Notes under the pieces: generated by a model
Database searches by the model: none
What the model was told of the DNA's origin: nothing
Seen by the model: only the letters and a program-made list of their open reading frames with translations
Shown: positions 1 to 9,472 of the stretch, piece after piece
Layout: every line of letters starts with the position of its first letter
How positions within the stretch are numbered: position 1 is the first letter of the stretch
Made by a program: the position numbers and the translations under genes
From: Dermatemys mawii
Lineage: Eukaryota; Chordata; Testudines; Dermatemydidae
Length of the DNA: 64,000 nt
Direction of reading: 5' to 3'
Assembly (NCBI GenBank): GCA_007922305.1
Contig: ML677351.1
Location: 9,143,558-9,207,557 of the forward strand

Positions 1-962
1 ATATTGTTTCTCACACTATATTAAATCAGCTGTGCTCCATCCCAAATAAAACCTTAGGGCCAAATTCATCCCAGATGCCATTCTACTGACGTGACATTAT
101 GTTTCAGACGTTGTTTAGCTGCTCAAAGTAATGTTGTTTAGACGTTATATACTGACAACTGTGAAAACTTGTATTTTCAAGAGAGCTATCCAAACTTTGG
201 TTGTTTCCTTCTGCTCTTCTCCAAGTAGTGAGTTGCTTGACACAGACTAATGGGAGTTTAGAGATTTCAAGTGCCAGACCCAACTTTGCACTTTCAGTTT
301 TTTCCTGTGAAATTCAATATTTTTACCCCTGGGAAAAAAAAGAACTAAACCTTAATTTTTCTGTTTCCTAATATACATAAAAATATCAAAGCCATTATTA
401 ATTTCCATAGTCATTTTTACCTTCACAAGCACTTTTAATGTATTTCAGTGCTTGAAGTAGAAAAGTATTCTAAGATATTGATTCTCTCTTTGACTTGAAA
501 ATTGGATCTGCTCTGAATATCACAAGAAACTCAGAAGTGGATTTTCAATAGATCATTGACTAGGAATATAATACTCTCTTCTAGGATTTATTTCCATATC
601 AATAGTTCAATTAAGCAACAATATACAGTGCTCTTTTTATCTCTCTGTGTGTTTGTAGACTACAATCCTCCTAAATGAATTCATATTGAATTTATTTCCT
701 ATCCATTTTTGAAGGATGCTAAAAGGAAGGCTAGCAGCAGGGTAATGGTGAATTCAGCCCATATACAGAACACAGGGGTGTGCATTATAGCACCCTCAAT
801 GATGTGTCTAAATTCAGGAGGAATTTTGCAAGAGCACAGCCTCTCTTACACAAGTCAGTCAGCATTAACCCAGAACCTCTATTCTAGTATGACCATGACA
901 AGAGAGCCCAGATTAATCAGTGCTTTATTCTTGTTATGATCTCTCCCTCCTTCCCCAGATAA
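1..962. other. unannotated AT-rich sequence
   Basis: No gene, RNA or repeat that I recognise. The one 76-codon open frame (709-939) has no family signature and sits in ordinary non-coding sequence. Confidence 0.5.
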
Positions 963-2715
963 TATAGAATCATAGGACTAGAAGGGACCTCAAGAGGTGA
1001 TCTAGTCCAGTCTCTACACTCATGGCAAGCCTACATATTTTCTAGACCATCCCTGATAAGTGATGGTCTAACCTGCTCTTAAAAATCTCCAGTGATGAAC
1101 ATTCCACAACTTCCCTAGGCAATTTATTCCAGTGCTTAGCCACCCTGGCAGTTATGAAGTTTTTTCCTAATGTCCAACCTATAACTCCATTGCTGCAATT
1201 TAAGCCCATTGCTTCTTATCCTATCCTCAGAGGTTAAGAAGAACAATTCTTCTCCTTCCTCTTTATACAACCTTTTACATACTTGAAAACTAATGTCCCC
1301 CCTCAGTCTTTTCTTTTCCAGACTAAGCAAACCTAATTTTTCAATCTTCTCATATAGATCATGCATCATTTAATCATTTTATGACCTTTAATCATTTTTG
1401 TTGCTCTTCTCTGGACTTTCCCTAATGTGTTCACATCTTTCCTGAAATGTGGCACCCAGAACTGGACACAGAACTCCAACTGAGGCCTAATCACTGCAGA
1501 GTAGAATGGCAGAGGTACTTCTTGTGTCTTGCTTCAACACTCCTGATAATACACCCCAGAATGACTTTTTCCTTTTTTTTTTTTTTAAACCCAGTAGTGT
1601 TACAGTGTTGAATCATGTTTAGCTTGTGGTCCACTATGACCCCCAGATCCTTTTCCACAATACTTCTTCCTAGGCAGTCATTTCCCATTTTATGTGTGTG
1701 CAGTTGATTGTTCCTTCCTAAATGGAGTACTTTGCATTTGTCCTTATTGAATTTAATCCTGTTTACTTCAGACCATTTGTCTAGTTTGTCCAGATCATTT
1801 TGAATTATAATCCTATCGTCCAAAGCACTTGCAACCCTTCCCAGTTCAGTATTGTCCATAAACTTTATAAGCGTACTCTCTACGCCGTTATGTAAATCAT
1901 TAATAAAGATATTGAACAGAACCAGACCCAGAACTGATCCTTGTGGGATCCCACTCATTACACCCTTCCAGTATGACTGTGAGTCACTGAGAACTGTTCT
2001 CTGGGAATGGTTTTCCAACCAGTTATGCACCTACCTTGTAGACGCTCCATCAAGGTTGCATTTTCCTAATTTGTTTTTGAGAAGGTCATGCAAGACAGTT
2101 TTAATAGTTTGACTAAAGTCAAGATCTACCGCTTCCCCCTATCCACAAGGCTTGTTACCCTGTTGAATAAAGCTACCAGGTTTGTTTGATATAATTTGGT
2201 TTTACGAATCCAGGGCTGACTCTTACTTATCACCTTATTATCTTCTAGATGTTTGCAAATTGATTGCTTAATTATTTGCTTCATTATCTTTATGGGTACA
2301 GAAGTTAAACTGACTGGTCTGTAATTCCCTGGGTTATCCTCATTTCCCTTTTTACAGATGGACACTATATTTGCCATTTTCCAGTCTTCTGCAATCTGTC
2401 CCATCTTCCATGACTTTTCAAAGATAAATGCTAATGGCTCAGATATCTCCTCGGTCAGCTGCTTGAGTATTCTAGGATGCAGTTTATCAGGCCCTGGTGA
2501 CTTGAACACATCTAACTTGTCTAAGTAATCTTTAACTTTTTCTTTTCCTATTTTAGCCTCTGATTCTACCTCATTTTCATTGGCATTCACCATGTTAGAT
2601 GTTCAGTCACCACCAAACTTCTTGGTGAAAACCAAAACAAAGATGTCATTAAGCACCTCAGCCATTTCCACATTTTCTGTTATTGTTTTCTCCCCGTCAT
2701 TAAGTAGTGTGATCC
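963..2715 (-). mobile_element. 5'-truncated CR1 LINE, dead
   Basis: A chicken-repeat-1 type non-LTR retrotransposon fragment read on the minus strand. Its 3' end lies near 963, where the complement shows the CR1 terminal pattern CTATGATTCTAT. Broken frames encode reverse transcriptase: 2126-2593 carries the early RT blocks (SPGPDKLHPRIL and NPGNYRPVSLTS), 1491-2030 carries GIPQGSVLG and LFNIFINDL, and 1136-1369 carries the C-terminal tail. The catalytic F-A-D-D box has become FMDN at about 1851-1862, so one of the two metal-binding Asp residues is lost. Stops and frame changes separate the pieces. ORF1 and the endonuclease are absent, as expected for 5' truncation. Confidence 0.9.
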
Positions 2716-3340
2716 TTTATCACAGTTATGTCCACAATCTCTCCCCAAAGTGCTCAGTCACTGGCTCTCCAATGAAACATCATTCTGACAATTCCGCAGA
2801 TGCTTAAATTCCATTTATGCTCCATATTAGGCACTATGCACCTCTGAATGTTCCAAACTCTTGTTCAGCATTTCTGCCCTTCTGTGAGAAAATGGCAGGA
2901 GAAAGTTGTATTATTATACAAGATCAGTATAATTTCAGCCCTTTCCCACGTGAAACTAAAATTATTTTGTTTTTTGTTAAAGGTATTTGTATGATGACTA
3001 CTATTGTTCTTAAATATATTACTTTCCATTTCAATCCCTATCTTTTGTTAAAGTGGAAGAGGATGGTATTTTATTATAGTTTTATTGCACTGTGTTTGGT
3101 TTTATTCTGCTGTACAGTACCCTACATGGTGCAGGGAGGGTGGGGAGCAATGCAAAGTTATCTGATTGAAAATGACACATCTTAAGCTTCAATTCCATCA
3201 GATCAAAACCCATGATAAAATTAGACCTGGACACTCTAGCTGTTAAAGATCTGATGGAACCTTTTTCAAGAGCAGGCCAAGGAGCAGATTTTACACTAAG
3301 GTCCTTAAACTCCAATGTTTAATTTTAGTAGATAACTGGG
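2716..3340. other. unannotated, between CR1 and LTR
   Basis: Part of 2716-2840 could be further degraded CR1, but its frames are too broken to claim. Nothing is recognised in 2840-3340; open frames there have no signature. Confidence 0.4.
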
Positions 3341-3985
3341 TGCACTCACCCCTTGTGAGCACCCCTTTGGCCGAGTATGTATGCCTGCACACACACACAC
3401 ACAGATTATTCCAGAGCATGGCTCCCTCCCTGGAGACAATTTCTTCACCCTCTTGGGATTCCTGGCTACAGATGTCCAGCTGGGCCATATAGTTCAGTTC
3501 CCCCTCTGGGATGCCTCACAGTTCAGGCCACTTCCCCCACAGTGGCTAATGAGATTGTAGGGGGTACAAACTGGACCCGCCCAATTTTCCAGGTCCAAGT
3601 CTAGGGGTTCTGTAGACAGTAGCAACTATGTTGCTTTAACTTTACTTCCCAACGCTACTACCCTGCAGCCCTGCACCAGGTTCACCCTTATCTTACGGCC
3701 TTGTACTAATGGAGTCCCAGCAACTAATTCAGAGCTCCTTCTCACTCTCCTCAGCTTCTAGCAGCACCATTCTGTCCAATGTTCTGAAGCTCCATCAGCC
3801 ATCCACATTCCTACAGCTCCAACAAGAAACTGAACTCTCTCTGACCCTGAAGCTCTAGGCTGTTGGGCCCTGATTGGCTGTGTCCCACAGAGCCATTCTA
3901 GGTAGCTTGGAGAACCCTCTCCACTGCCGTTTTCTGGGGCAGGGTATGGCAGGGCCACAAAGCCTCAGAGGATCTAGTATATTCT
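3341..3985 (-). mobile_element. probable solo LTR (Ty3/Gypsy- or ERV-type)
   Basis: GC-richer than its neighbours. On the minus strand it reads like an LTR promoter region: the complement of 3873-3877 gives a CCAAT box inside the sequence GCCAATCAGGG, followed by purine-rich sequence. A short CA repeat (about 3389-3404) lies inside. I infer an LTR because the same style of CCAAT element, then GC-rich transcribed part, recurs at 38.1-38.9 and 49.7-50.3 kb. No clean TG...CA ends or target duplication were found, so the borders are approximate. Confidence 0.5.
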
Positions 3986-4105
3986 ATTACATACCTCCCC
4001 CACAGAAAGGATTGGTGTCAGGATGTCTCCCCCAAAACAATGTCAACTCCTGTTCAGGGGAAGAAATCTGCATTTCCCATGGTGGGTCCCTTGGTGACGT
4101 CTTAT

Positions 4106-4480
4106 TGTGAAGGCATATTTTATGCTTTGAAACACTGTGATGTTGTACCCCATAATGCTTTATAAAAATATGCTTATGAATGTAAATATGACATAACTGG
4201 AATATGTTTTATGCTATATATGCCATGTAACACATCCCTGTAAAGGTTATGATCTATTAAATATATTCATCCTCTTTGTATGCAATATCATTTTTTGTAT
4301 TCAAACTTATGAATATTGACTGTGTACTTGTTTAATTTTAAGTAGCCTTAGGAAAGCATTTGGTCAGCTTCTCAGGAAAGGAATGTGCCAATTAAGTGCC
4401 CAATCAAGAAACACTTCCAAGATCCACTGTCAGTTAAGACTCCAATCTACATAAGAAGTCTGATAGACTTCATAAGATCT
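4106..4480 (+). mobile_element. LTR fragment, truncated at its 3' side
   Basis: Starts TGTGAAGGCATATTTTATGC and continues as AT-rich U3-like sequence. Short blocks such as TATCATTTTTTGTATTC and CTTATGAAT resemble the LTR at 41.7-42.8 kb (TATCATCTTTGTGTC, ATTATGAAT), so the two look like related families. It fades into an AGA-rich stretch at 4480-4507. It lies directly upstream of the retroviral remains but does not resemble the probable 3' LTR at 8.95-9.47 kb, so I do not call it the 5' LTR of that provirus. Confidence 0.55.
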
Positions 4481-4620
4481 ACATAAGAAGATAGAAGAAG
4501 AAGAAGTTGATAGACTTTTCCCCAGACTCCTTTATTATAGTGGTGAGCTTGGGTTTGTAAGGCCTGCTCCAGATTCTCTAAGGCAAACCTGGCCACCTGA
4601 TCTAGTTATTCACATATGAG

Positions 4621-5096
4621 TTGCCTCCTTCTACGGGAGGAGGACTCGTTGGCATGCCCCAGGGTGCACCAATGATACTCTCTAGAGGAGGGAGACTCAT
4701 TGACTCATTGATGTTACCAGAAACATCAGTGATGCCCTCTATTGGAGGGAGACTCACTGATTTTATAAAAGAAAAACATGAGACAAAAAATTATGGCAAA
4801 AGATGGATGGAACGAGGGTATGAGTATGATGGACAGCGTGTTGTGGTGGTCTGGTCAGACGAAGGGAAGTTTAAAGAAAGGGATTGTAATAATTTATTGT
4901 GAATATAAAAGAAAATTACAAAAGATTAAAAATACTCCAAAAGGCTCTTACATCAGAGCTGAATCAAAAGGCAGATTTCAGTCGCAAGCTGAGTAAGCTT
5001 GAAACAGAAAACAAAGCTCTAAAAGCAAAACTAAAAGAAAACAACTCTGTATGCCGCATTGTTGCTATCATACAACAGAAGGGTAATTTTAATTAG
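4621..5096 (+). pseudogene. gag: gag pseudogene, N-terminal/coiled-coil part
   Basis: Two overlapping open stretches (4621-4902 and 4899-5096) lie in different frames upstream of the zinc knuckles. The first has three imperfect copies of a short unit (cores at about 4631-4654, 4681-4704 and 4737-4757, each a CTC-rich run followed by GGAGG-x-GACTC). The second is rich in Lys, Glu and Leu with heptad-like spacing (for example KLSKLETENKALKAKLKEN), a likely coiled coil. Position and composition suggest gag; no matrix or capsid domain could be recognised. A stop at 5094-5096 separates it from the nucleocapsid part. Confidence 0.5.
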
Positions 5097-5174
5097 AAAC
5101 ACCTTAAGAAACAAATTCAAAATTGGAACCTGGCACACACGGGGGAAGATCAAGATAATTATAAATCCATCTGT

Positions 5175-5462
5175 ATGTGGGCCTCTAAATGCAAAGCCAA
5201 ACAAGCTATAAAAATAAAGAGCAAGTCTGCTTACATTGCTGTGGTAACAGCAAAAGATAATGTAACCCATTATAATTGTAGGTGTCTCGGACATACCCAA
5301 ACGAACTGCAGGCACAAGGCCCAAAAGCCTAATCAGGGACAGAATCATGGCCAGTTGAATCCCAGCAGTACCTCGCTGCCCTTTCAATCTGGTTCTGTTC
5401 CTCTACCACAGTGTTTTGTATGTGGGGAAATCGGACATTGGGCAGGTGAATGCTCAAGCTGA
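5175..5462 (+). pseudogene. gag: gag pseudogene, nucleocapsid with two zinc knuckles
   Basis: A 95-codon open frame. Residues 80-93 (5412-5453) are a perfect C-x2-C-x4-H-x4-C knuckle, CFVCGEIGHWAGEC. Residues 32-45 (5268-5309) are a second knuckle in which the first Cys is His, HYNCRCLGHTQTNC. The segment is basic and Gln/Asn-rich, as retroviral nucleocapsids are; these bind genomic RNA during packaging. Ends at TGA 5460-5462, 13 bases past the start of the protease frame, which lies in a different register. Two knuckles argue against a plain gammaretrovirus origin. Confidence 0.85.
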
Positions 5463-5716
5463 GTAGCCCTGGGCAACTGGCCCTAACTGGTATCTCAACC
5501 AGCTGCCAGACCTTACTCACATCTAAGCAAAGAGAAAATGGCCAGGGTTTTAAATTCCTTGATCCAGCAGCCCTCTTTGCTCGTCAGTACTGCAAATGCA
5601 GATATAAATCCCTTGAAGCCACACTTGCATGGATAAGGGGCCAGCCATGCACAATTCTTGTGGACACAAAAGCATCTGTTTCCATTACTGACCTCCCCCT
5701 TCGCACTACTAAATAG
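5450..5716 (+). pseudogene. pro: retroviral protease pseudogene, active site mutated
   Basis: An 88-codon frame containing the retropepsin active-site context ILVDTKASVSI at residues 69-79. The catalytic Asp is codon 5663-5665. The normal triad Asp-Thr/Ser-Gly is here Asp-Thr-Lys (Lys codon AAA, 5669-5671), a change expected to inactivate it. The frame stops before the flap and C-terminal half, which continue in another register from 5853. Retropepsins act as dimers to cleave Gag and Pol. Confidence 0.8.
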
Positions 5717-5852
5717 TATATTACTATTTCAGGGGTAGGAGGTGCACAACTCACGGCTTATAAAAGCTATCCTGTTCTTGTAAAATCTGATCTATTCTTC
5801 TGGATTCAGTCTTTTTTTTTTTTATGTAGCTACAAATGCAGAGGGAACTGTT

Positions 5853-6235
5853 TTGGGCATGGACATCATCTGTGACCTTGGATCAACTCTTAACCTCACT
5901 CAGAGTACAGTTACTAATAATCTTATGCATACTTATATCATTCCTCTCCATAATGATAAATTTCTCTCTTCTGTTGCAATTGCCAAATCCGTGGTTCTCA
6001 AGTGGGACACCTCTGAACCTTTCCAATTATTATGTTCCAGGTTCCCCTCTGTTTGGGCAGAAAATAAACGGTCAGTTTGGTGTCTGCTCACCTCTGCCAA
6101 CCTATCCAGGTTACTAGTCAACTTCCTACCAAGCAATACCCTCTCAAACCTGAGGCTGTGGATGTGGTAGGTAACATTATTTGCTCTTTACTTGAGCAAG
6201 GCATACTGGTTCCTTGTGGAAGTGCATCCTCTTAA
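5853..6235 (+). pseudogene. pol: pol pseudogene: end of protease and first part of RT
   Basis: The frame from 5853 opens with a block (GMDIICDLGSTLN) like the C-terminal helix region of retroviral proteases. It then runs through the linker to a segment with VWAENK (about 6053-6070), typical of the gamma/epsilon protease-RT boundary. A one-base frame change near 6100 moves the coding register. In the new register, 6119-6232 encodes the RT entry pattern QYPLKPEA followed by LLEQGILVPC. It stops at TAA 6233-6235, before the RT catalytic region. RT palm, thumb and RNase H are absent. Confidence 0.75.
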
Positions 6236-6241
6236 ACCTAG

Positions 6242-6466
6242 GACCTTCCTGAGTCACCCTCCTGGGCAGATGTACAGGAAGGAAACCAGGTCATAATAAA
6301 AACATACAACCCCAGAGTACATCAGCCAAAATACTCCGGCCTGCACATGGCATTGGCCCATACAGATACCTCTGTAAAATGCAGGGAATTCCAACACGAG
6401 TCCATAAAACCAGAATTAAAATGTATAAATATATTCATTTTGTTTACATTGTATCCTTTTAGGTAA
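6242..6466 (+). pseudogene. pol: pol pseudogene: integrase C-terminal domain
   Basis: Seventy-four open codons, entered from a stop rather than a start and ending at TAA 6464-6466. The pattern (GNQVIIKTYN, then PKYSG, then TDTSVKC, then IKP) matches the integrase C-terminal SH3-like domain and the tail that precedes env in gamma/epsilon-type retroviruses. It follows the RT start within a few bases, so a deletion has removed everything from RT palm to integrase core. Recognised by pattern, without an alignment. Confidence 0.6.
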
Positions 6467-6483
6467 CGTGTGTGACTCCCCAC

Positions 6484-8780
6484 ATTAATCTTCTTGGCAA
6501 ACGTAACTAATGCAGCCTCCTGGGACCTGTCCTTGGTATATGTCACACAAAATACCTGTTTCAAAGCTGCCCAGTATGTACAACTCCCTACAGAAGGAAG
6601 CTGCAAATGGGTAAAGAAACCAGCCACTTGGCTTACTGCCGAACTGGACCACCTGTGATCTATTGTGGTTTCAGTTTTGCCTTCAAAAACATCCAGACTC
6701 CAAGATCTCAATCCAACTACCACAGCCTGGAGGCAGTCTTCGGCTCCTTCCCTGCATCTCACAGGATGTGGTCTGTACCTGGGTATTTAGTTTCAGGGGA
6801 TGTGGGCACACACATATAGGACCCCCAATTTCAGGATGCAAAATCACAGAATGTTGGGGGAAAAGCCAAAAAACAAAAATATGGCATGTCAGGTGACTTC
6901 GGAGGATTTTTTGGAAGCTCCAATTCTATACTAAATACAGTAACTCCTTGTTTAAAGTCATCCCGGTTAACATTGTTTCATTGCTAATCAATTAGGGAAC
7001 ATGATCTTTTAAAGTTGTGTAATGCTCCCTTCTAACGTAGTCAGCTGCTCAGCAGGCTATCAATTGCCGGCAGTTCAATTGGTAATTCATGTCTCTCTTC
7101 CCCCACTGCAATGTGCTGCTCCTGCCCTCTGCCTTGGAGCTGCTCTGTGAGACTCCTGCTTGCTGGGGGAGGAGGGGATGAAGAGGGGGGACTAATGTCA
7201 GGGTGTCTCCCTCACCCCTACTCCTGCACCCCACTTACCCCATCTTCCATAGAGCAGAGGGGACACATGACAGAGCAGCTGCAGGTTTGTTGATCTAATT
7301 AATCAGGCAGTGAGTGTACTTTTAACCCCACTCGATACCTAATTGAAATGCACATTTCTATTTCTATCTCTATCTCTGTTTCTTTGTCTCTCAGAGTGTG
7401 TGTTTCTGCCCTCCCTTCTTTCCTGTTGCATTCTAATATAGAGTGTGAGAGTTAACCCTTGAGGGCTCAGCAAATTGCTAGTTCATTTAGCAGTAAGGCA
7501 TTCCCTGGGAAATATCCCGCCCTCTGACTCTGTTACCTCAACCAAGCTTCACGATCATCATCACTGTGTACCAGTATTTATATAGTTTGTTTAAAACTTT
7601 GTGTGTGTGTAAAAAATTTCCCTGGAACCTAACCCTCCCTATTTACATTAATTATTATGGGGAAATTGGATTTGTTTAACATTGTTTCGCTTAAAGTCTC
7701 ATTTTCCAGGAACATAACTACAACATTAAGTGAGGAGTTCCTGTACGCTTAATTTGAATTCTAAAAGGTCATACAGTTCTTGGGTCATAGGCCAAACCAC
7801 TCAAACCCTTAAGCATACTAACACTGGGTTATCTTATGCTCTAACTGCAATTACTGTAGCTATAAAGGATTTTTACAAAATCATTAAAAAAATCTCAGAT
7901 GCTATAGTCAACCTGCCCAAGTCACAAGCTTTTGACATGCTAGCTCGTGACCTAACATTGCAAAAAAACCCCATGATGTATGTATGCCTGAGTTTTCCTG
8001 CATCCCATACCCTTTCCTCCCCCACTCTTGCCCACATTGCAGGCATTTCTACTCAACTAATAGTAGCCTCTTTACTTCCTCCAGACTCACCCTTCTCCTT
8101 TAATTTCCTTCTTGTGTACCCTTCTGTTACCCCTCCCCATGTGTTTCCTCCTTCTTTCCATTTTAAGTCTATCAAACATGTAATTAACAATATGGTGTAC
8201 AAAGTAGGATTGTCCAAATACCTGGCACCAACCCCAGGTAATGCTACAATGAAGACAGAAACAGACAGTTACATTGTGTCTTCCTGTTCTACTCTTCGTC
8301 CTTTAACCTCATCCTCTTCTGTTGTTGTGGATGACCTTCCTCTTGAAGATCGTGAAGTTGCTATACAAGTATCTGCTACTCAGTGGTGTTTCTTCACTGC
8401 TGCATCTTATTACATGCAGACCATTACGGTTCCAGGCAAACATTCCATGGTGATCTGCACCTCCCCATCCATGTGTTCACTGAAATAACAGCGGCTCCTC
8501 GGTGGTATAGCAACCTATACCCGGACGACACACTGGCTCAGCTGGCAAGGAGCTACTACTATTCAGTGGTCCTGACTGATGCTTCTGCATTTACCAACGT
8601 CCATAACCACGTCACCAAAGGTCACATTCAAGTTCAGCTCTCCAATCAAACCAACACCCAACTAAAAAATCCTATCCATAATGCATCCTACAGTCCCATC
8701 TGCTAATGGACTATTGTCCAAACAACAGCTGCTGCTGCTTCTATATTTGTGTTACTAACCTCTCTGGTTATGTGTGGGTA
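6484..8780 (+). pseudogene. env: env-like pseudogene, split by a Tigger-like element
   Basis: Position after integrase and before the LTR implies env. Part one (about 6484-6660) has N-glycosylation sites and spaced Cys (CFKAAQ, GSCKW) like a surface subunit, then breaks. After the inserted element (6938-7743), 7746-8488 is open for about 245 codons; its sequence is not one I can place. Another register (about 8383-8706) has several N-linked sites (NQT, NAS) and ends at TAA 8704-8706. A hydrophobic stretch just after it (about 8716-8780; AAAASIFVLLTSLVMCGYF) looks like the membrane anchor. At least two frame changes and several stops make it non-functional. Confidence 0.5.
6938..7743. mobile_element. 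non-autonomous Tigger/mariner-like element, 806 bp
   Basis: Left end CAGTAACTCCTTGTTTAA and right end, on the complement, CAGGAACTCCTCACTTAA are terminal inverted repeats. TA lies on both sides (6936-6937 and 7744-7745), the TA duplication of the Tc1/mariner superfamily. The CAGT...CTCC start resembles Tigger ends. Inside are pyrimidine-rich and TG-rich tracts but no transposase frame. It sits inside the env-like region, so it is younger than the provirus. Confidence 0.85.
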
Positions 8781-8944
8781 CTTTAGACACGTGCTTAAAA
8801 ATCTCTCTCTGTTTCCTGCCTTTACTCTCTTCCCCCAATTCTCCTCTCCCTCCACCCTCACTTAGGCAACCCTAAAAAAGATTATGTATATCAAAGCATT
8901 TAAAGTATTGACTTTATCTCATCTACAAGTTTGATATGTCAACA

Positions 8945-9472
8945 GGAGGGCATTTTCAGGTAACAGTTAAAATTTAGCTAATAGCTAAGATAGAAACCAT
9001 AGATGAAGCAGAAATGCTTCAGTAGCATTCAATAGCAAGGACAGACAACTATAAACAATTGATAGACTTATATGGTCAATGCCCGCCCAGTAACTCTTAG
9101 AACAGAACAAACCCTCTCTTCTCATCCCACCGGTTATCTGTAAGAACTCATCCCTACCCCTACCCCCCGCCCCCACACATACACCGCCTTTTTCGCCCGT
9201 AAGGTAGCCATAGATATTTGATGCAATCAGGATGACCTCTATATGTACATATTGTTCCTATTTTTATCTTTGTTCAGGGTTCTCTCTTGACTTGTAACAA
9301 TATCTGTCTCTGTATGTACAAATAAATGCAAATAAATTAATATGAAAATGTATATAACTGGTCACCATATTTTTGAAGCTGTTTATCAGTCTTCCTGGTA
9401 CCGTGAATAAACTCCTTCAGTGTTGCCTGTGCTTGCCTGATTCTTGGGGAAAAGAATCTCTTTTGCCTAACA
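8945..9472 (+). mobile_element. probable 3' LTR of the retroviral remnant
   Basis: Follows the env membrane anchor and a purine tract (CAGGAGGG, about 8943-8950). It has a polyadenylation signal AATAAA at 9406-9411, a downstream T/G-rich stretch, and an end at ...TTGCCTAACA near 9472, consistent with LTR U5 ends. The 5' border is uncertain because no TG follows the purine tract directly. Without a matching 5' LTR this rests on position and signals. Confidence 0.55.
9152..9174 (-). other. G-quadruplex motif
   Basis: On the minus strand there are four G runs of 5, 6, 4 and 3 separated by 1, 2 and 2 bases, a strong intramolecular quadruplex pattern. It falls inside the probable 3' LTR, ahead of its polyadenylation signal. 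Confidence 0.75.

Larger units (their letters stand above)
4600..9472 (+). mobile_element. degraded endogenous retrovirus (whole remnant)
   Basis: A plus-strand provirus remnant in the order gag, protease, RT start, integrase end, env-like region, 3' LTR. The protease-to-RT boundary and the integrase tail resemble gamma/epsilon-like (class I) retroviruses. However, gag has two zinc knuckles, whereas gammaretroviruses usually have one. Most of pol (RT palm onward, RNase H, integrase core) is missing between about 6236 and 6242. Frameshifts, stops and a DNA-transposon insertion break every gene, so it cannot be active. No matching 5' LTR is visible. Confidence 0.75.

Noticed and set aside
4106..4620. 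Possible 5' LTR of the provirus
   Set aside because: No visible similarity to the probable 3' LTR; fits another LTR family better.
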